From contig CAJUJJ010000015.1 in assembly GCA_910586765.1 (NCBI GenBank), forward strand, positions 1 to 49,956: DNA of 49,956 nucleotides, in the 5' to 3' direction. Every line of letters starts with the position of its first letter. Position 1 is the first letter of the stretch. Under the pieces are notes generated by a model that saw only the letters and a list, made by a program, of their open reading frames with translations, ran no database searches and was not told the origin of the DNA. Below are positions 8,682 through 19,984 of the stretch, one piece after another. A program made the translations under genes and the position numbers. Origin of the DNA: an uncultured Clostridia bacterium. GTDB taxonomy: Bacteria > Bacillota > Clostridia > Lachnospirales > Anaerotignaceae.

Positions 8682-10778
8682 ATGAGATTGATTATTGCAG
8701 AAAAACCGAGCGTTGCAGAAAGCATTGCAAAAGTGCTAGGCGTTACAAACAATAAAAACGGCTATATCATGGGAAATAGTTATATTGTATCATGGTGTGT
8801 AGGACATTTGGTGTCACTTGCGTCAGCAGACACATACCATGTAAAATATTCCAAATGGAATTATCAAGATTTACCTATTATTCCACAAGAGTGGCAATAC
8901 ACTGTAAATATTAGTACAAAAAAGCAGTTTGAAGTATTAAAAGAGTTGATGTCAAAAAAAGAAGTAACAGAATTGATTTGTGCCACAGACGCAGGTAGAG
9001 AAGGAGAATTGATATTTAGAGTAGTATATCAAAAATGCAACTGTAAAAAGCCTGTCAAAAGACTTTGGATTTCATCACTGGAGGACAGTGCAATATTAAA
9101 AGGTATAGCAGAATTAAAAAATAGTCAAAAATATGATAGTTTATATGACGCTGCATTGTGCAGAGCAAAAGCCGACTGGTTAATTGGTATTAACGCAAGT
9201 CGACTTTTTTCATGTCTTTATCACAAAACTTTAAATGTTGGCAGAGTCATGACTCCTACTCTCGCCTTTTTAACAGAAAGAGAAAAAGAAATTAATAACT
9301 TTCAAAAACAAAAATTTTATCAAGTAGAAATTGACTGCGGTAATTTTTGTGCTATCAGTGAAAAAATAGAAAGCAAAACAGACGCTGAAAAATTAAAACA
9401 AAAGTGTCTAGGGAAAACCGCTGTTGTGCAGTCTGTAGAACAAAAACAAAAAACAGAAAAACCGCCTAAATTATATGACTTGACAACATTGCAAAGAGAA
9501 GCAAACAAAATTTATGGCTACACCGCACAGCAAACATTGGAATATTTACAGTCATTGTATGAAAAAAAGTTAGCGACTTATCCTCGCACAGACAGCAATT
9601 ACATCACAGAAGATATGAAAAACAGTATTACAGAGTTAATTGATATTATTGTTAAAAAAATTGATATTGAAGTAACTACACAAAATATTGAGGCAATTAC
9701 CAATAACAGCAAAGTGAGTGACCATCATGCTTTATTACCTACAAAATCAATACAAACAGCCAATTTATCAGAGTTGCCTGCTGGAGAAAGAAACATATTA
9801 AAACTTTTGGTGTATCGTTTGTTGATTGCAGTAGGCGAAGCATATTGTTATACAGAAATAAATATTTTATTGGAATGTGAGAAAACAATTTTTAAAGCAA
9901 ATGCAAAAAATATACTTCAAAAAGGCTGGAAAGAGATTTTAGAAGCATTTCAAAAAACATTGAGAGAAAAGACAAAAAAAGAAAATGAAATGATATTACC
10001 AGATTTACAACAAAATCAACAGATAAAAGGTGTAAAATCCAGTGTCAAAGAGGGCATAACTGCACCACCTAAACATTTTACAGAAGATACTCTTTTACTT
10101 GCTATGGAAAATGCAAGTACAGAAGATTTTAAACAAATAGAAAATGCAGAGAAAAAAGGCTTAGGCACACCTGCCACTCGTGCTTGTATTATTGAAAAGC
10201 TGATAAAATGCGGATTTGCAGAAAGAAATCAAAAACAAATATTGCCTACTCAAAAAGGTTTTGATTTAATAGAACTTGTACCACAAACCATAAAATCAGC
10301 GAAATTGACGGCAGCATGGGAAAGCAAATTAAAAGACATCGAAAACAACAATATTTTACCACAAAGTTTTATGCAGGAAATTGAAACAATGCTTTCAGAA
10401 CTGATAAAAAGCTATGAAAATAGCGATTTTGTCGAAAATAGTTCTACAGAAAAAGAAATTATAGGAAAATGCCCTCGTTGTGGCAGACCTGTATACGAAG
10501 GACAAAAAAACTATTATTGTTCAGGCTATAAAGACAATCCCCCTTGTCATTTTGTATTATGGAAAAATAACTTGTTTTTTACTTCCAAAAGAAAAACATT
10601 TACAAAACAACTTGCAGTAGAATTTTTAAATAAAGGCAGAGTGAAAATGACAGAGTTGTATTCAGAGAAAAAAGACAGATATTACAATGCAACGGTGGTA
10701 ATGCAGTATACTGGAGAAAACTATGTTACTTTTAAATTGGAGTTCCCAGTTAAAAATGCAATAGAAAAAGAAAAATGA
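8682..10778 (+). CDS. topB: DNA topoisomerase III (type IA)
   Basis: The 698-residue protein starts with the TOPRIM motif (MRLIIAEKPSVAESIAKVLG, Glu7). The acidic TOPRIM motif TDAGREGE lies near residue 100. The catalytic Tyr300 is in TYPRTDSNYI. A C-terminal zinc-ribbon-like segment CPRCGRP ... YYCSGY ... CHF lies near 597-625. Type IA enzymes relax negative supercoils and decatenate single-stranded regions; the element-borne copies are thought to help process transferred DNA. The ATG at 8682 follows GGAGG at 8671-8675. The length is normal and no key residue is missing. Confidence 0.95.
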   Translation: MRLIIAEKPSVAESIAKVLGVTNNKNGYIMGNSYIVSWCVGHLVSLASADTYHVKYSKWNYQDLPIIPQEWQYTVNISTKKQFEVLKELMSKKEVTELICATDAGREGELIFRVVYQKCNCKKPVKRLWISSLEDSAILKGIAELKNSQKYDSLYDAALCRAKADWLIGINASRLFSCLYHKTLNVGRVMTPTLAFLTEREKEINNFQKQKFYQVEIDCGNFCAISEKIESKTDAEKLKQKCLGKTAVVQSVEQKQKTEKPPKLYDLTTLQREANKIYGYTAQQTLEYLQSLYEKKLATYPRTDSNYITEDMKNSITELIDIIVKKIDIEVTTQNIEAITNNSKVSDHHALLPTKSIQTANLSELPAGERNILKLLVYRLLIAVGEAYCYTEINILLECEKTIFKANAKNILQKGWKEILEAFQKTLREKTKKENEMILPDLQQNQQIKGVKSSVKEGITAPPKHFTEDTLLLAMENASTEDFKQIENAEKKGLGTPATRACIIEKLIKCGFAERNQKQILPTQKGFDLIELVPQTIKSAKLTAAWESKLKDIENNNILPQSFMQEIETMLSELIKSYENSDFVENSSTEKEIIGKCPRCGRPVYEGQKNYYCSGYKDNPPCHFVLWKNNLFFTSKRKTFTKQLAVEFLNKGRVKMTELYSEKKDRYYNATVVMQYTGENYVTFKLEFPVKNAIEKEK

Positions 10779-10823
10779 TTGTGCTATACTATTAACAATA
10801 CAAACGAAAACAAGGAGAATAAA

Positions 10824-11264
10824 ATGGAAAAACAAGAAAAACAAGCAACATCTATTCATGATGGAATATCTCCAATCATTATTACAGAAACGGAAGAAAC
10901 TGCACAATTTCACCAGCTTTGGAATTATCTTGTTCCTCCATGTGGACGAGCTAAAACTGCACAAGGAGAAATTATTCGCATTGCAGGCAGAGTACAGCAT
11001 GAATTTTTAGATAATGGCTGTATCAACTGGGATGATGATTTCAAAAAAATGTTACATATTTTTACGAAATATCTTTGTCTTGGAAACGCCTTTAGTGAAG
11101 ATGATATGAAATCAGCAGAAATTCTGATAAATCTTTTAATTACTGCTGGTGACAAAGGTCGCATTGATGATTTTTTGTGTTCAGCATTGTGTGCGTGTGC
11201 TGTTGCTTGGGTACAACAAAATCCAGAGGTAATTGCACCCTTAGAAGCAGATTATAGAAGATGA
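10824..11264 (+). CDS. Conserved mobile-element protein of unknown function, 146 aa
   Basis: A soluble, mostly helical protein with several conserved-looking aromatic and cysteine residues (LWNYLVPPCGRAKTAQGE near residues 30-47). It has no membrane segment and no motif I can name. The ATG at 10824 was chosen because AAGGAG lies at 10812-10817, and the earlier GTG at 10779 has no site. It directly follows topB and ends before a strong terminator at 11300, so it is probably the last gene of the transfer operon. I do not assign a function. Confidence 0.7.
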   Translation: MEKQEKQATSIHDGISPIIITETEETAQFHQLWNYLVPPCGRAKTAQGEIIRIAGRVQHEFLDNGCINWDDDFKKMLHIFTKYLCLGNAFSEDDMKSAEILINLLITAGDKGRIDDFLCSALCACAVAWVQQNPEVIAPLEADYRR

Positions 11265-11299
11265 ATATTTTAAGTATAAAAAAATTGTTGAGTAATATT

Positions 11300-11338
11300 A
11301 GAGTATATAGAAAATCAATCTATATACTCTATTTTTTT
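11300..11338 (+). terminator. Rho-independent terminator
   Basis: A perfect 11 bp stem (AGAGTATATAG at 11300-11310 with its complement at 11320-11330) is followed by a T-run at 11332-11338. It closes the operon that ends with the 146-residue protein. Confidence 0.8.
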
Positions 11339-11363
11339 GTAACAAAAAATAGGAGGAATCAAC

Positions 11364-11705
11364 ATGGAAAATAATAAAAAACAAATTGTCAATCAAAATT
11401 ATGTGGTTTTAAAAAGTGCCATACTAGAAAACAAAGGTGTTGTATTTGCAGAAAATAAAAATGCTCCTCAACCTTTTGTAACATGGAGATGTCATGTTGA
11501 AATAGATAAAAATGGACAAAAAGACTTTAATTTTTATTGGGGACATTATTTTTCTGATAAAAGTGCAGCATTAAAAGACTTTAAAAATAGAATAGAAGAA
11601 TTGAAAGAACATGAAAAAACCTCTATATTACAATCATTATATTCTGCAAAAATAAATGAAAAATCTATATCAAAATCGGCAAAAAACCAAACTATGGAAA
11701 GGTAG
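11364..11705 (+). CDS. Hypothetical mobile-element protein, 113 aa
   Basis: A small soluble protein with a strong AGGAGG site at 11351-11356 before ATG 11364. It contains an aromatic, strand-rich core (about residues 30-65, FVTWRCHVEI then NFYWGHYF) followed by a helical tail. It stands alone between two terminators (11300 and 11715), so it is probably a monocistronic unit with its own promoter. I do not recognise the family; similar short genes sit at this position in clostridial conjugative elements. Confidence 0.6.
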   Translation: MENNKKQIVNQNYVVLKSAILENKGVVFAENKNAPQPFVTWRCHVEIDKNGQKDFNFYWGHYFSDKSAALKDFKNRIEELKEHEKTSILQSLYSAKINEKSISKSAKNQTMER

Positions 11706-11714
11706 AAAAAAACA

Positions 11715-11761
11715 GAAAGCGAATGAATTTACTATATTAAAGTAATTCATTCGCTTTTTTT
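11715..11761 (+). terminator. Rho-independent terminator
   Basis: A perfect 14 bp stem (AAAGCGAATGAATT at 11715-11728, complement at 11743-11756) is followed by T-rich sequence. It ends transcription of the 113-residue gene. Confidence 0.85.
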
Positions 11762-11792
11762 GTGATATATAAAATCAGAAAGGAGCATAATT

Positions 11793-14700
11793 ATGTGGCA
11801 AAAATTCAACAAAACCAAAAAAATGATAGAGCTGTCAAGAGAAACAAGTGACACTGTAACCAGTAGTGTTGAAAATTGGAAAAGCTATTTAAACACAGCA
11901 AGTCAATTTTATAAATATTCTTTTGACGACCAGATTATGATACACGCACAAAGACCAGATTGCACCGCTTGTGCCTCCATACCCATATGGAACAAAAAAA
12001 TGTTAAGATGGGTAAAATCAGGCTCAAAAGGAATTGCACTGATAAGAGAAAAAAATCAAAAGCCTTATTTAACATATGTTTTTGCATTAGAAGATACTAT
12101 CACTACTAAAATCAGTAAAACAGCTTATTTATGGAAAATGGAGCAACAACATTATGATAGTGTACTTGCTATGTTGGAGCAATATGAAGGAAATACAAAA
12201 CAAAAAGATATTGCAAAAAGGCTCATGGAAATAGCAATTTCTATGGTAGACACGCATAACAGCCAATATTTTAAAAATATGCTGCCAAATTTAGAAGATA
12301 CCTATTTAGGAGAGTTGAACGAACAACAAGCACAAAGTATTTTCAGAGATGTTTGTATCACAAGTATACAATATGTATTACTACATAGATGTGGTATTGA
12401 CACAGAACAATATATTTCTAATGAAGATTTGCAAAATATTATGATGTTTACTACACCTGAAATGCTACACCATTTGGGAACGGCTGTGAATGAAATTTCA
12501 AATGGTATATTGAGAAATATAGAAAGAACAGTCAAAACAGTTGAAAAATCTATTGCAATATCTCAAAAAAAAGAATATAATCAATATAAAGAACAATTTA
12601 ACACTTTAAAGCGTGAAACTGAAATAAAAGAAGGGAGTTTTGAAAATGGCAGAACTGAATTACATCAAAGTGGGAGATTACATGATACCAGATTTGGAGA
12701 TGGAGAGCGAGCAGGACGACAGGGAACTGGGCAAATACGGCTTGATGAGAGGAGAATACCTCAAAAAGACAAACAGAGGCAAATACAACTCCATGTTGTT
12801 GATGGACAAACTTTGGAATCACCTTCTGGAAGTGGACGAAACAGCACAGCAGTACGAGGACAATCTGATAGAAGAAATGATGAAAACAGAGGGCGTAACA
12901 GAGAAATTGAAAGCCGACAATCAAATGAAATGGGTGCAGAAAATGAACAACATTCGTCAGAGAGCGGAGGAAATCGTCAGACAGGAAATGATATACATTT
13001 AGAACAATATAAAAGTGAAAAGGAACAAAGAGGAAGCCAAAAACTTCCTCAATTTATACACAGTTATCCCCAAAAAATTGTATTAGGCTGTTTAGAACAG
13101 AGTGTGTTTTTAAAAAAAGATTGGCAAGAAATTGCAGATTATTTTCAATATCATATGGACGAAAGCGAAAGAGCAGAATTTTTGAAAACAGCATATAAAA
13201 ATGAAACATTACAAACAGACATCAATGGTGTGCATATTGGTTTTGAATATCGTCAAGGGGGATTGTTGTATTGGAGCGGAAAGGAACAAAATAAAATAAC
13301 GCAAACTTTTATGACATGGGATTTTGTACAAAGAGCAGTTGCACTACTATTAAAAATGCAGAAAAAAGTTCACAATATTCCTACTATAAAACAACAAACG
13401 GAAAATATAGAAAAAGCAGAACAACAACAAAGTTCTGCTTTTTTTGTTGCAGAAAAAAATGTAGAACAACTTTCACTTGATTTACAGCAATCACAAGAAC
13501 ATAACATATCCACTGAAGAAACAGAGCAATCGCAAACATTGTATGTACAACGCCAACAGAAAAATAATGAGCCTTTACAACAACATGACATAGAACAATC
13601 TAATGAAAACAATGATATTTTAGAACCACAACAATCACAAGAGCATAAAATACTTCATGAAAAAACAGAGCAATCGCAAACACTGTATGTACAGCCTTCT
13701 CCACAAAAAATGGAGCAGTTGCAGTATGACGATTTAAAACAAATGTATCCAGATTATTTAATTGGTATCAATATACAAAACTTTTATCAATTTTATGGCA
13801 AAGACGCAGATATTATTTCTAAACAATTCCATAGAGAAGTGATTAAAAATATGGGAGAAAGTATTTCTTTAAAAATCCCTTTAGATTTAGAAGAAATCAA
13901 AGTATTACTTAAAAAACAAAATATCATATTAACAGATAAAAAGCAATATATTCCTTTGGCAAATACAATAAAATTAGAAAACAAACCATTTCAATTTGAT
14001 GGCATAAATTTTGATACTGGAAATGTTGTATTACGTGATTTAGAAATGAGTGGCATATTCCCACTATTTCGAGAAGAAAAAATTTCTTTTGTTAGAGAGC
14101 AAATAGAAAAGCAAATACAAGAAGTAACTGCAAAACAAAATATTGATATTTCAAAAAAACAACAAAAAACAGAAAAGATAAATTTTCATATTACGAATGA
14201 TTTTAATATTTCTGGAGGCAAAAAAACAAAGTATCAGCAAAATGTGGCAGCAATTCGCTTGTTAAAAGAATTAGAAAAAGAAAATAAACTTGCAAATACA
14301 GAACAACAACAAATTCTTTCTAAATATGTTGGCTGGGGAGGACTTGCAGAAGCATTTGACAGTCAAAATGAAAAATGGGCAAAAGAATATGCAGAATTAA
14401 AAGAAATATTGACTCCTGAAGAATACACTCTTGCAAAAGCAAGCACGCTAAATGCTCATTATACAAGCACTGTTGTGATAAAAGCGATGTATCAAGCCAT
14501 TGAACATATGGATTTGAAATTTAAAAGTATATTAGAACCTTCTTGCGGTATTGGTAACTTTTTCGGGCTTGCTCCGCAAAGTTTAAAAGATGTTTCTATG
14601 TATGGTGTAGAACTAGACAGCATAACAGGCAGAATTGCAAAACAGCTTTATCAAAAGGCAAATATTACAATAAATGGTTTTGAAAAAACAAATTTTAAAG

Positions 14701-14805
14701 ATAACTTTTTTGATGTTGCAATAGGAAATGTGCCTTTTGGCAGTTATAAAGTCATGGACAAAAAGTATGATAAATACAACTTTTTGATACATGATTACTT
14801 TTTTG
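11793..14805 (+). pseudogene. Giant adenine-methylase/SNF2 helicase, 5' exon before the group II intron
   Basis: This exon encodes about 1004 residues. The N-terminal domain (KYSFDDQIMIHAQRP ... CASIPIWN ... GSKGIALI, residues 45-95) is typical of the giant methylase-helicase proteins of Tn1549-like elements. It is followed by a Q/E/R/G-rich linker (285-403) and then an N6-adenine methylase domain with motif I LEPSCGIGNF near 914 and motif IV GNVPF near 980. It should join in frame to 17526-19963: 3013 plus 2438 bases equals 1817 codons. The gene is also cut off at its 3' end, so the full helicase cannot be made here. The ATG at 11793 follows AGAAAGGAGC. The linker overlaps tnpV. Confidence 0.8.
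12646..13002 (+). CDS. tnpV: TnpV family protein overprinted on the methylase/helicase gene
   Basis: A 118-residue protein read in the +1 frame inside the larger gene. It has the features of transposon-encoded TnpV: an N-terminal YIKVGDYMIPDLEM, then GKYGLMRGEYLK, and a conserved C-terminal VTEKLKADNQMKWVQKMNN followed by RAEEIV. The ATG at 12646 has an excellent AAGGGAG site at 12631-12637 with 8 bp spacing. In the main frame the same stretch encodes a low-complexity linker. The conserved protein is therefore in this frame, and the host gene tolerates it. TnpV function is unknown; the family is widespread in clostridial transposons. Confidence 0.85.
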   Translation: MAELNYIKVGDYMIPDLEMESEQDDRELGKYGLMRGEYLKKTNRGKYNSMLLMDKLWNHLLEVDETAQQYEDNLIEEMMKTEGVTEKLKADNQMKWVQKMNNIRQRAEEIVRQEMIYI

Positions 14806-15507
14806 GTGCGACTCGTTCCTAAGTGAAAAGCTTAGGTGCAAATTTTGAAAGGCAGGTGAAACAGAATATTTGCAAACTAACAATTCGATTGGTGGAATGA
14901 CGGGGTAACGCCCTGAAACGCAAACCTTGATACTCCGACTGGCTCTGCCCAAAAGGCAGATGTTCAGAAGCTTGGTGAAGTCGGCAGAGAGCTACCGTCT
15001 TGCAACTGTGAAAATAGATGTAACGAAAGCTATCCAGCGGTGGATGGTGTAGCCTATATGCCGGAGGTCTACAAAATATCTATGGTGAGAATGACTGTAA
15101 AAAGTCTGACGAATCTTCGAATGTAAGGGTCTATAAGTAGGCTGTATAGAAATGTGCAGTTATCCAAACGGATAGTATGTGGGGAAAAGTAATAATCGAA
15201 GATATGAAATTCCCTATGCCGTTACAGGCGGTATCAAGCATACAGGTTCAGAGAGGACACCTACGGATATATGTATAGATAGAATTGTTGGAACGAGGAA
15301 AGCAGAAAGGCTAACCAAAGGTTAGTTAGCGCAGGAATCCATAACTGCGTGAGTTTTCTGTGAGAGCGATGGTACGACCGTTGATATTCCTGTAATGGGA
15401 ATGGAGGAACAGCCATTAGCCGTTTATGATTTTCAAATAATAACAAAGTAAACATTCACAGCTTCGAGTATGACAAAGAAAATCAAATCCGAAAGGAGGA
15501 AATGCCT

Positions 15508-17372
15508 GTGACAACTACGAAGCAGAAAAAGAACTCAAAAATACGCCATTTGGAGTATTATGACTTGCAAAATACGCTTGACACATTGTATGCAGATAGT
15601 GGGCGTGGGAAAATTTTTAATAATCTTATGCCACTCATTGAGAGAGAGGAAAATATTCGCCTTGCTTATCGAAATATAAAACGCAATTCTGGAAGCAATA
15701 CAAGCGGAGTAGACAGGCTGACGATTAAGGATATTGAAAAGATACCCGAAACGAAGTTTGTTGAAATTGTAAGAAAAAAACTCCAATGGTATAAACCCAA
15801 AGCAGTAAGAAGAGTTGAAATTCCAAAACCGAACGGAAAGTTAAGACCGCTCGGTATCCCTGCGATATGGGATAGGATAGTCCAACAATGTATTCTGCAA
15901 ATCCTCGAACCTATCTGCGAAGCTAAATTTAGCGACAGAAGCAATGGGTTTCGACCTAACAGGTCGGCAGAACACGCCATAGCTCAAGCATATGCGCTTA
16001 TGCAAAAATCTCATCTGCATTATGTTGTGGACATTGATATTAAAGGATTTTTCGATAATGTCAACCACAGCAAGCTGATGAAACAGATGTGGAATATGGG
16101 AATACAGGACAAAAAATTGCTATGTGTGATTAAAGAGATGTTGAAAGCTCCGATTGTTTTGCCAAACGGCGAAACAATTTACCCACAAAAAGGAACGCCG
16201 CAAGGCGGAATCCTGTCACCGCTACTGTCCAACATTGTCCTTAATGAACTGGATTGGTGGATAATGAGCCAGTGGGAAAAACAGCCTGCTCACAATATTC
16301 GTGACCATATCACGAAAACAGGTGCTACCCACAGAGGGCGAGCCTATGACGCATTTCGTAAATCGGGATTAAAAGAAATGCAATGGTAAGATATGCTGAC
16401 GATTTTAAGATATTTTGCTCTACCAGAAAAGATGCCGACAGAGCATATTATGCAACAAAGGCGTGGCTTCAGGAGCGATTGAAGCTGGAAATCAGCGAAG
16501 AAAAATCTAAAATCGTTAATCTGAAAAAAGGGTATTCGGAATTTCTTGGGTTTAAGCTCACTCTTATGAAAAAAGGGGTGTCCTATGTTGTCAAATCGCA
16601 TATATGTGACAAAGCAAAACGCCAAGAAACGGACAAGCTGAAAGGTCAAATCAAAAAGATAGCACATCCAAAAAATGATGAGGAACGAGCTACTCTTATC
16701 AACGAATACAATTCTATGATTATGGGTATGCATAACTATTTTCAGATTGCGACCTGTGTGAGTTCGGATTTCGCAGATATGGGACGAGAAGTTGATGTTG
16801 TGAAATTAAGCCAATTAAAGCGAAAGGCACTTTCCGCAAAAGGAGATTACAAAGGATTTTCGTTCATTGAAAAGAAGTACGGAAAAAGCAAACAAATCCG
16901 GTTCTACAGTGGCAAGCCTTTGATACCCGTTGCTTATATTAAGCATAAAAATCCAATGTGGAAGAAAAAATCGGTATGCAAATATACCCTGGAGGGCAGA
17001 CGAGAAATTCATAAAAATCTCAGCATAGATATCAGAATAATGCTTCTTCTTATGAGGACAAAGGAAATTGGTAGAAGTGTTGAGTATATGGATAACCGAA
17101 TTTCCCTCTATGTGGCACAATATGGAAAATGTGCAATTACAGGAAAAACATTAGCGTTGCATGAAATTCATTGTCACCACAAAAAGCCTGTTAGTCAGGG
17201 CGGGAATGATAGATATGAAAACCTGATTATTTTACACAAGGATATACATCGGCTATTACACGCAACAAAAGAAGAAACAATCAAGGCTTACCTTTCACAA
17301 CTGCAACTCACCTACAAACAAAAGGCAAAGCTGAACAAGCTGCGCCGACTGGCAAATTTGAAAGCCATCTAA
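15508..17372 (+). pseudogene. ltrA: Group II intron reverse transcriptase/maturase, frameshifted
   Basis: The 5' part (15508-16389) encodes the RT fingers and palm: GSNTSGVDRLTI, then IPKPNGKLRPLGIP, VVDIDIKGFFDNV and GTPQGGILSPLLSN. The 3' part (from 16383, -1 frame) resumes with VRYADDFKIFC, the maturase X domain, and a C-terminal HNH endonuclease (HCHHKKPVSQGGNDRYENL). The expected protein runs ...KEMxxVRYADDF, so one base appears to be missing near 16381-16382, just before the catalytic YADD. GTG 15508 is preferred as start because AGGAGG at 15494-15499 is 8 bp away; ATG 15502 is too close. The RT is probably inactive unless the shift is a sequence error or recoding site. Confidence 0.85.
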
Positions 17373-17442
17373 ATTAATGAGTTTCTTTACTGCTCGAACA
17401 TTGTAAGTTTACTTTAGTTAAAACTGAATCATAAACGGTGGA

Positions 17443-17478
17443 ACGCCGTGTGCGGTGAAAGTCGCACGCACGGTGTGG
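17443..17478 (+). ncRNA. Group II intron domain V
   Basis: The hairpin CGCCGTGTGCG-GTGAAAGT-CGCACGCACGG has the typical GNRA-capped stem and CGC triad of domain V, the catalytic heart of the ribozyme. It lies between the maturase stop and the predicted 3' splice site. Confidence 0.8.
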
Positions 17479-17525
17479 AGCGGGGGAAAATCCGAAGATA
17501 ATCTCAAAGGATTACCTATCGCTAT

Positions 17526-19963
17526 TCAAAACATTAGACAAAGTAAAAACAGGCGGTATTGTTGCATTTATCACAAGTAAAGGAACATTGGACAAAGAAA
17601 ATGATAGTGTAAGAAAATACTTGTCAGAAAGAGCCGATTTATTAGGAGCAATTCGATTACCCAACAATGCTTTTTTTGAAAATGCTGGTACAGAAGTTAC
17701 CACAGATATATTGTTTTTGCAAAAAAGAGAAACTCCCCCAGAAAAACAACCAAGCTGGGTGCAGACAGGCACATTGGAAAATGGTATTACAGTAAACAAT
17801 TATTTTATAGAACATCCTTATATGATATTGGGAAAAATGTCTTATTGGAATAATATGTATGGCAATGAAAAAGAAACGGCTTGTTTGCCACTAGAAGGTG
17901 CAGTATTAGAAAAACAATTACAGAAAGCAATTACAAGTATTGTTTTGCCGAATAAAACATTATTTCAAACAGTTGAAATGGAAGAACTGGAAGAAGAAAT
18001 AGAAACAATACCCGCTGATGAAAGTGTTAGAAATTTCAGTTATACAGTTGTGGAAGGAAAAGAAGATATTTTTTTTAGAGAAAATGATTTTATGTATGCT
18101 GTTCCATTAAAAGATACTGAGAAAAAAAGAGTTAAAGCTATGATTGATATTCGTGATAGTACAAGAAAATTGATTGAATTGCAATTAAATGGAAAAAATG
18201 AACAGGAAATTATAGCAGAACAACAACATTTAAACAACATTTATGATATTTTTAAAATAAAATATGATGTTATCAATGGCAAAACAAATAAAAAATTGTT
18301 TCAAAAAGACTCCTCCTATCCCCTACTCTGTTCTTTAGAAATAATTGACGAATATGGAAAACTGGAAAGAAAAGCAGATATGTTTACCAAAAGAACGATA
18401 CAAAAATATGAGCCAATTACTCATGTAGATACTGCCATAGACGCACTTGCAGTATCTATATCAGAAAAGGCTTGTGTAGATATTAGTTTTATGGCTGGTT
18501 TGATGGGTGGAAGTGAAAAAGCAGAACAAGTGATAAATGATTTAAAAGGACTGATATTTAAAACACCTCAAAGCGGTACAATATCAGAAAATAGTGACAC
18601 TGGCTGGCAAACAGCAGATGAATATTTATCTGGCAATGTTAGAATGAAATTAGAACAAGCACAAAAAATGGCAGAACAATATCCCGAATTTGAAAGCAAT
18701 GTGACAGCATTGGAAAAAGTACAACCAAAAGATTTAGAAGCGTCAGAAATTGAAGTGCGTATTGCTACATCATGGATAGAGCCAGAATATTACAAGCAGT
18801 TCTTATTTGAATTGCTTGAAACACCAATGTATTATAGATATAGCGATATTGATGTAATGCGTTCTGTCACTACAAATACATGGAATGTCAAAGGAAAAAG
18901 TGTGGATTCTGGTAATACTCATGCTACTGTAACATATGGTACAGCCAGAATGAATGCTTATACTATATTTGAAAAAACACTCAATCAGCAAGACATTAAA
19001 ATATATGACACAAAAATAGAGGACGATGTAGAGAAAAAAGTATTAAATGTCAAAGAAACAACCATTGTTCAACAAAAGCAGGAAGCAATGGAACAGGCAT
19101 TTCAGGAATGGATATGGAAAGACCCTCAAAGAAGAAGAATACTTTGCGAAAAATACAATAGGATATTCAATTCTACTGTACCACGAAAATATGATGGTAG
19201 CCATATTACTTTTGTAGGAATGAATCCAGAAATTACATTGCAGCCACACCAAAAAAATGGTGTGGCTCGTGTGCTTTATGGACAAAATACGCTACTTGCC
19301 TATTGCGTAGGAAGTGGCAAGACGTTCACAATGGCTGCTGCTGCAATGGAAAGTAAAAGGCTTGGGCTTTGCCAAAAAAGTATGTTTGTTGTGCCTAATC
19401 ATTTGACAGAACAATGGGGCAGAGAATTTTTACAACTCTACACAGGAGCAAATATATTAGTTGCAACAAAAAAAGATTTTGAACCGCTCAACAGAAAAAA
19501 GTTTTGTTCTCGTATTGCTACTGGAGAATATGACGCTGTTATTATAGGACATACACAGTTTGAAAAAATTCCCCTATCAAAAGAAAGGCAAAAGCAAAAT
19601 ATACAACAGCAATTAGACGATATAGAAAACGGTATAAAAGAATTAAAAGCTGAAAGAGCAGAACGCTTTCAAATAAAACAGTTAGAAAAAACAAAAAAAA
19701 ATTTAGAAGCAAAATTAGAAAAATTAAATGATGATACTAAAAAAGATGATGTGATTACATTTGAAGAATTAGGCATTGACAGGCTATTTGTTGACGAGGC
19801 ACATAGTTACAAGAACCTTTTTTTATATACAAAAATGAGAAATGTAGCAGGGATTTCTCAAACAGAGGCACAAAAATCAAGTGATATGTATGCGAAATGT
19901 CGCTATTTAGATGAAATAACAGAAGGCAAAGGTGTCACATTTGCAACAGGAACGCCCATATAA
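17526..19963 (+). pseudogene. Giant methylase/SNF2 helicase, 3' exon, truncated at the GTPI motif
   Basis: This exon continues the methylase domain (KTLDKVKTGGIVAF, then SKGTLDKEN) and enters the SNF2-type helicase. The helicase has an LQPHQKNGVARVL Q-motif-like segment, Walker A VGSGKT (nt about 19304) and DEAH in FVDEAHSYKN (nt about 19786). The frame ends at a TAA at 19961 right after ATGTPI, which in intact relatives continues with SNS and several hundred more residues including the second helicase lobe. None of that tail is found in the window. The break coincides with the start of an element carrying a serine recombinase. The truncated product would lack helicase motifs IV-VI. Confidence 0.8.
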
Positions 19964-19984
19964 ACACATTACTAAGGATTATAA

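Larger units (their letters stand above)
14806..17525 (+). mobile_element. Group II intron with intron-encoded maturase
   Basis: The element begins with the GTGCGAC consensus at 14806 and ends with AT at 17524-17525 after a domain VI-like hairpin. It contains domain V at about 17443-17478 and a reverse transcriptase gene in domain IV. Removing 14806-17525 (2720 bp) restores the host reading frame exactly, joining ...DYFF to KTLDKVKTGGIVAF with one junction codon (GTC). The insertion lies in the conserved region just after the methylase NVPF motif. Base composition is visibly less AT-rich than the flanks, a sign of recent arrival. The boundaries are inferred from the consensus and frame restoration. 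Confidence 0.85.

Noticed and set aside
14821..15500. Region suspected as a separate RNA gene or retron
   Set aside because: It lies between the intron 5' GTGCGAC boundary and the maturase start, so it is explained as domains I-IV of the group II intron.
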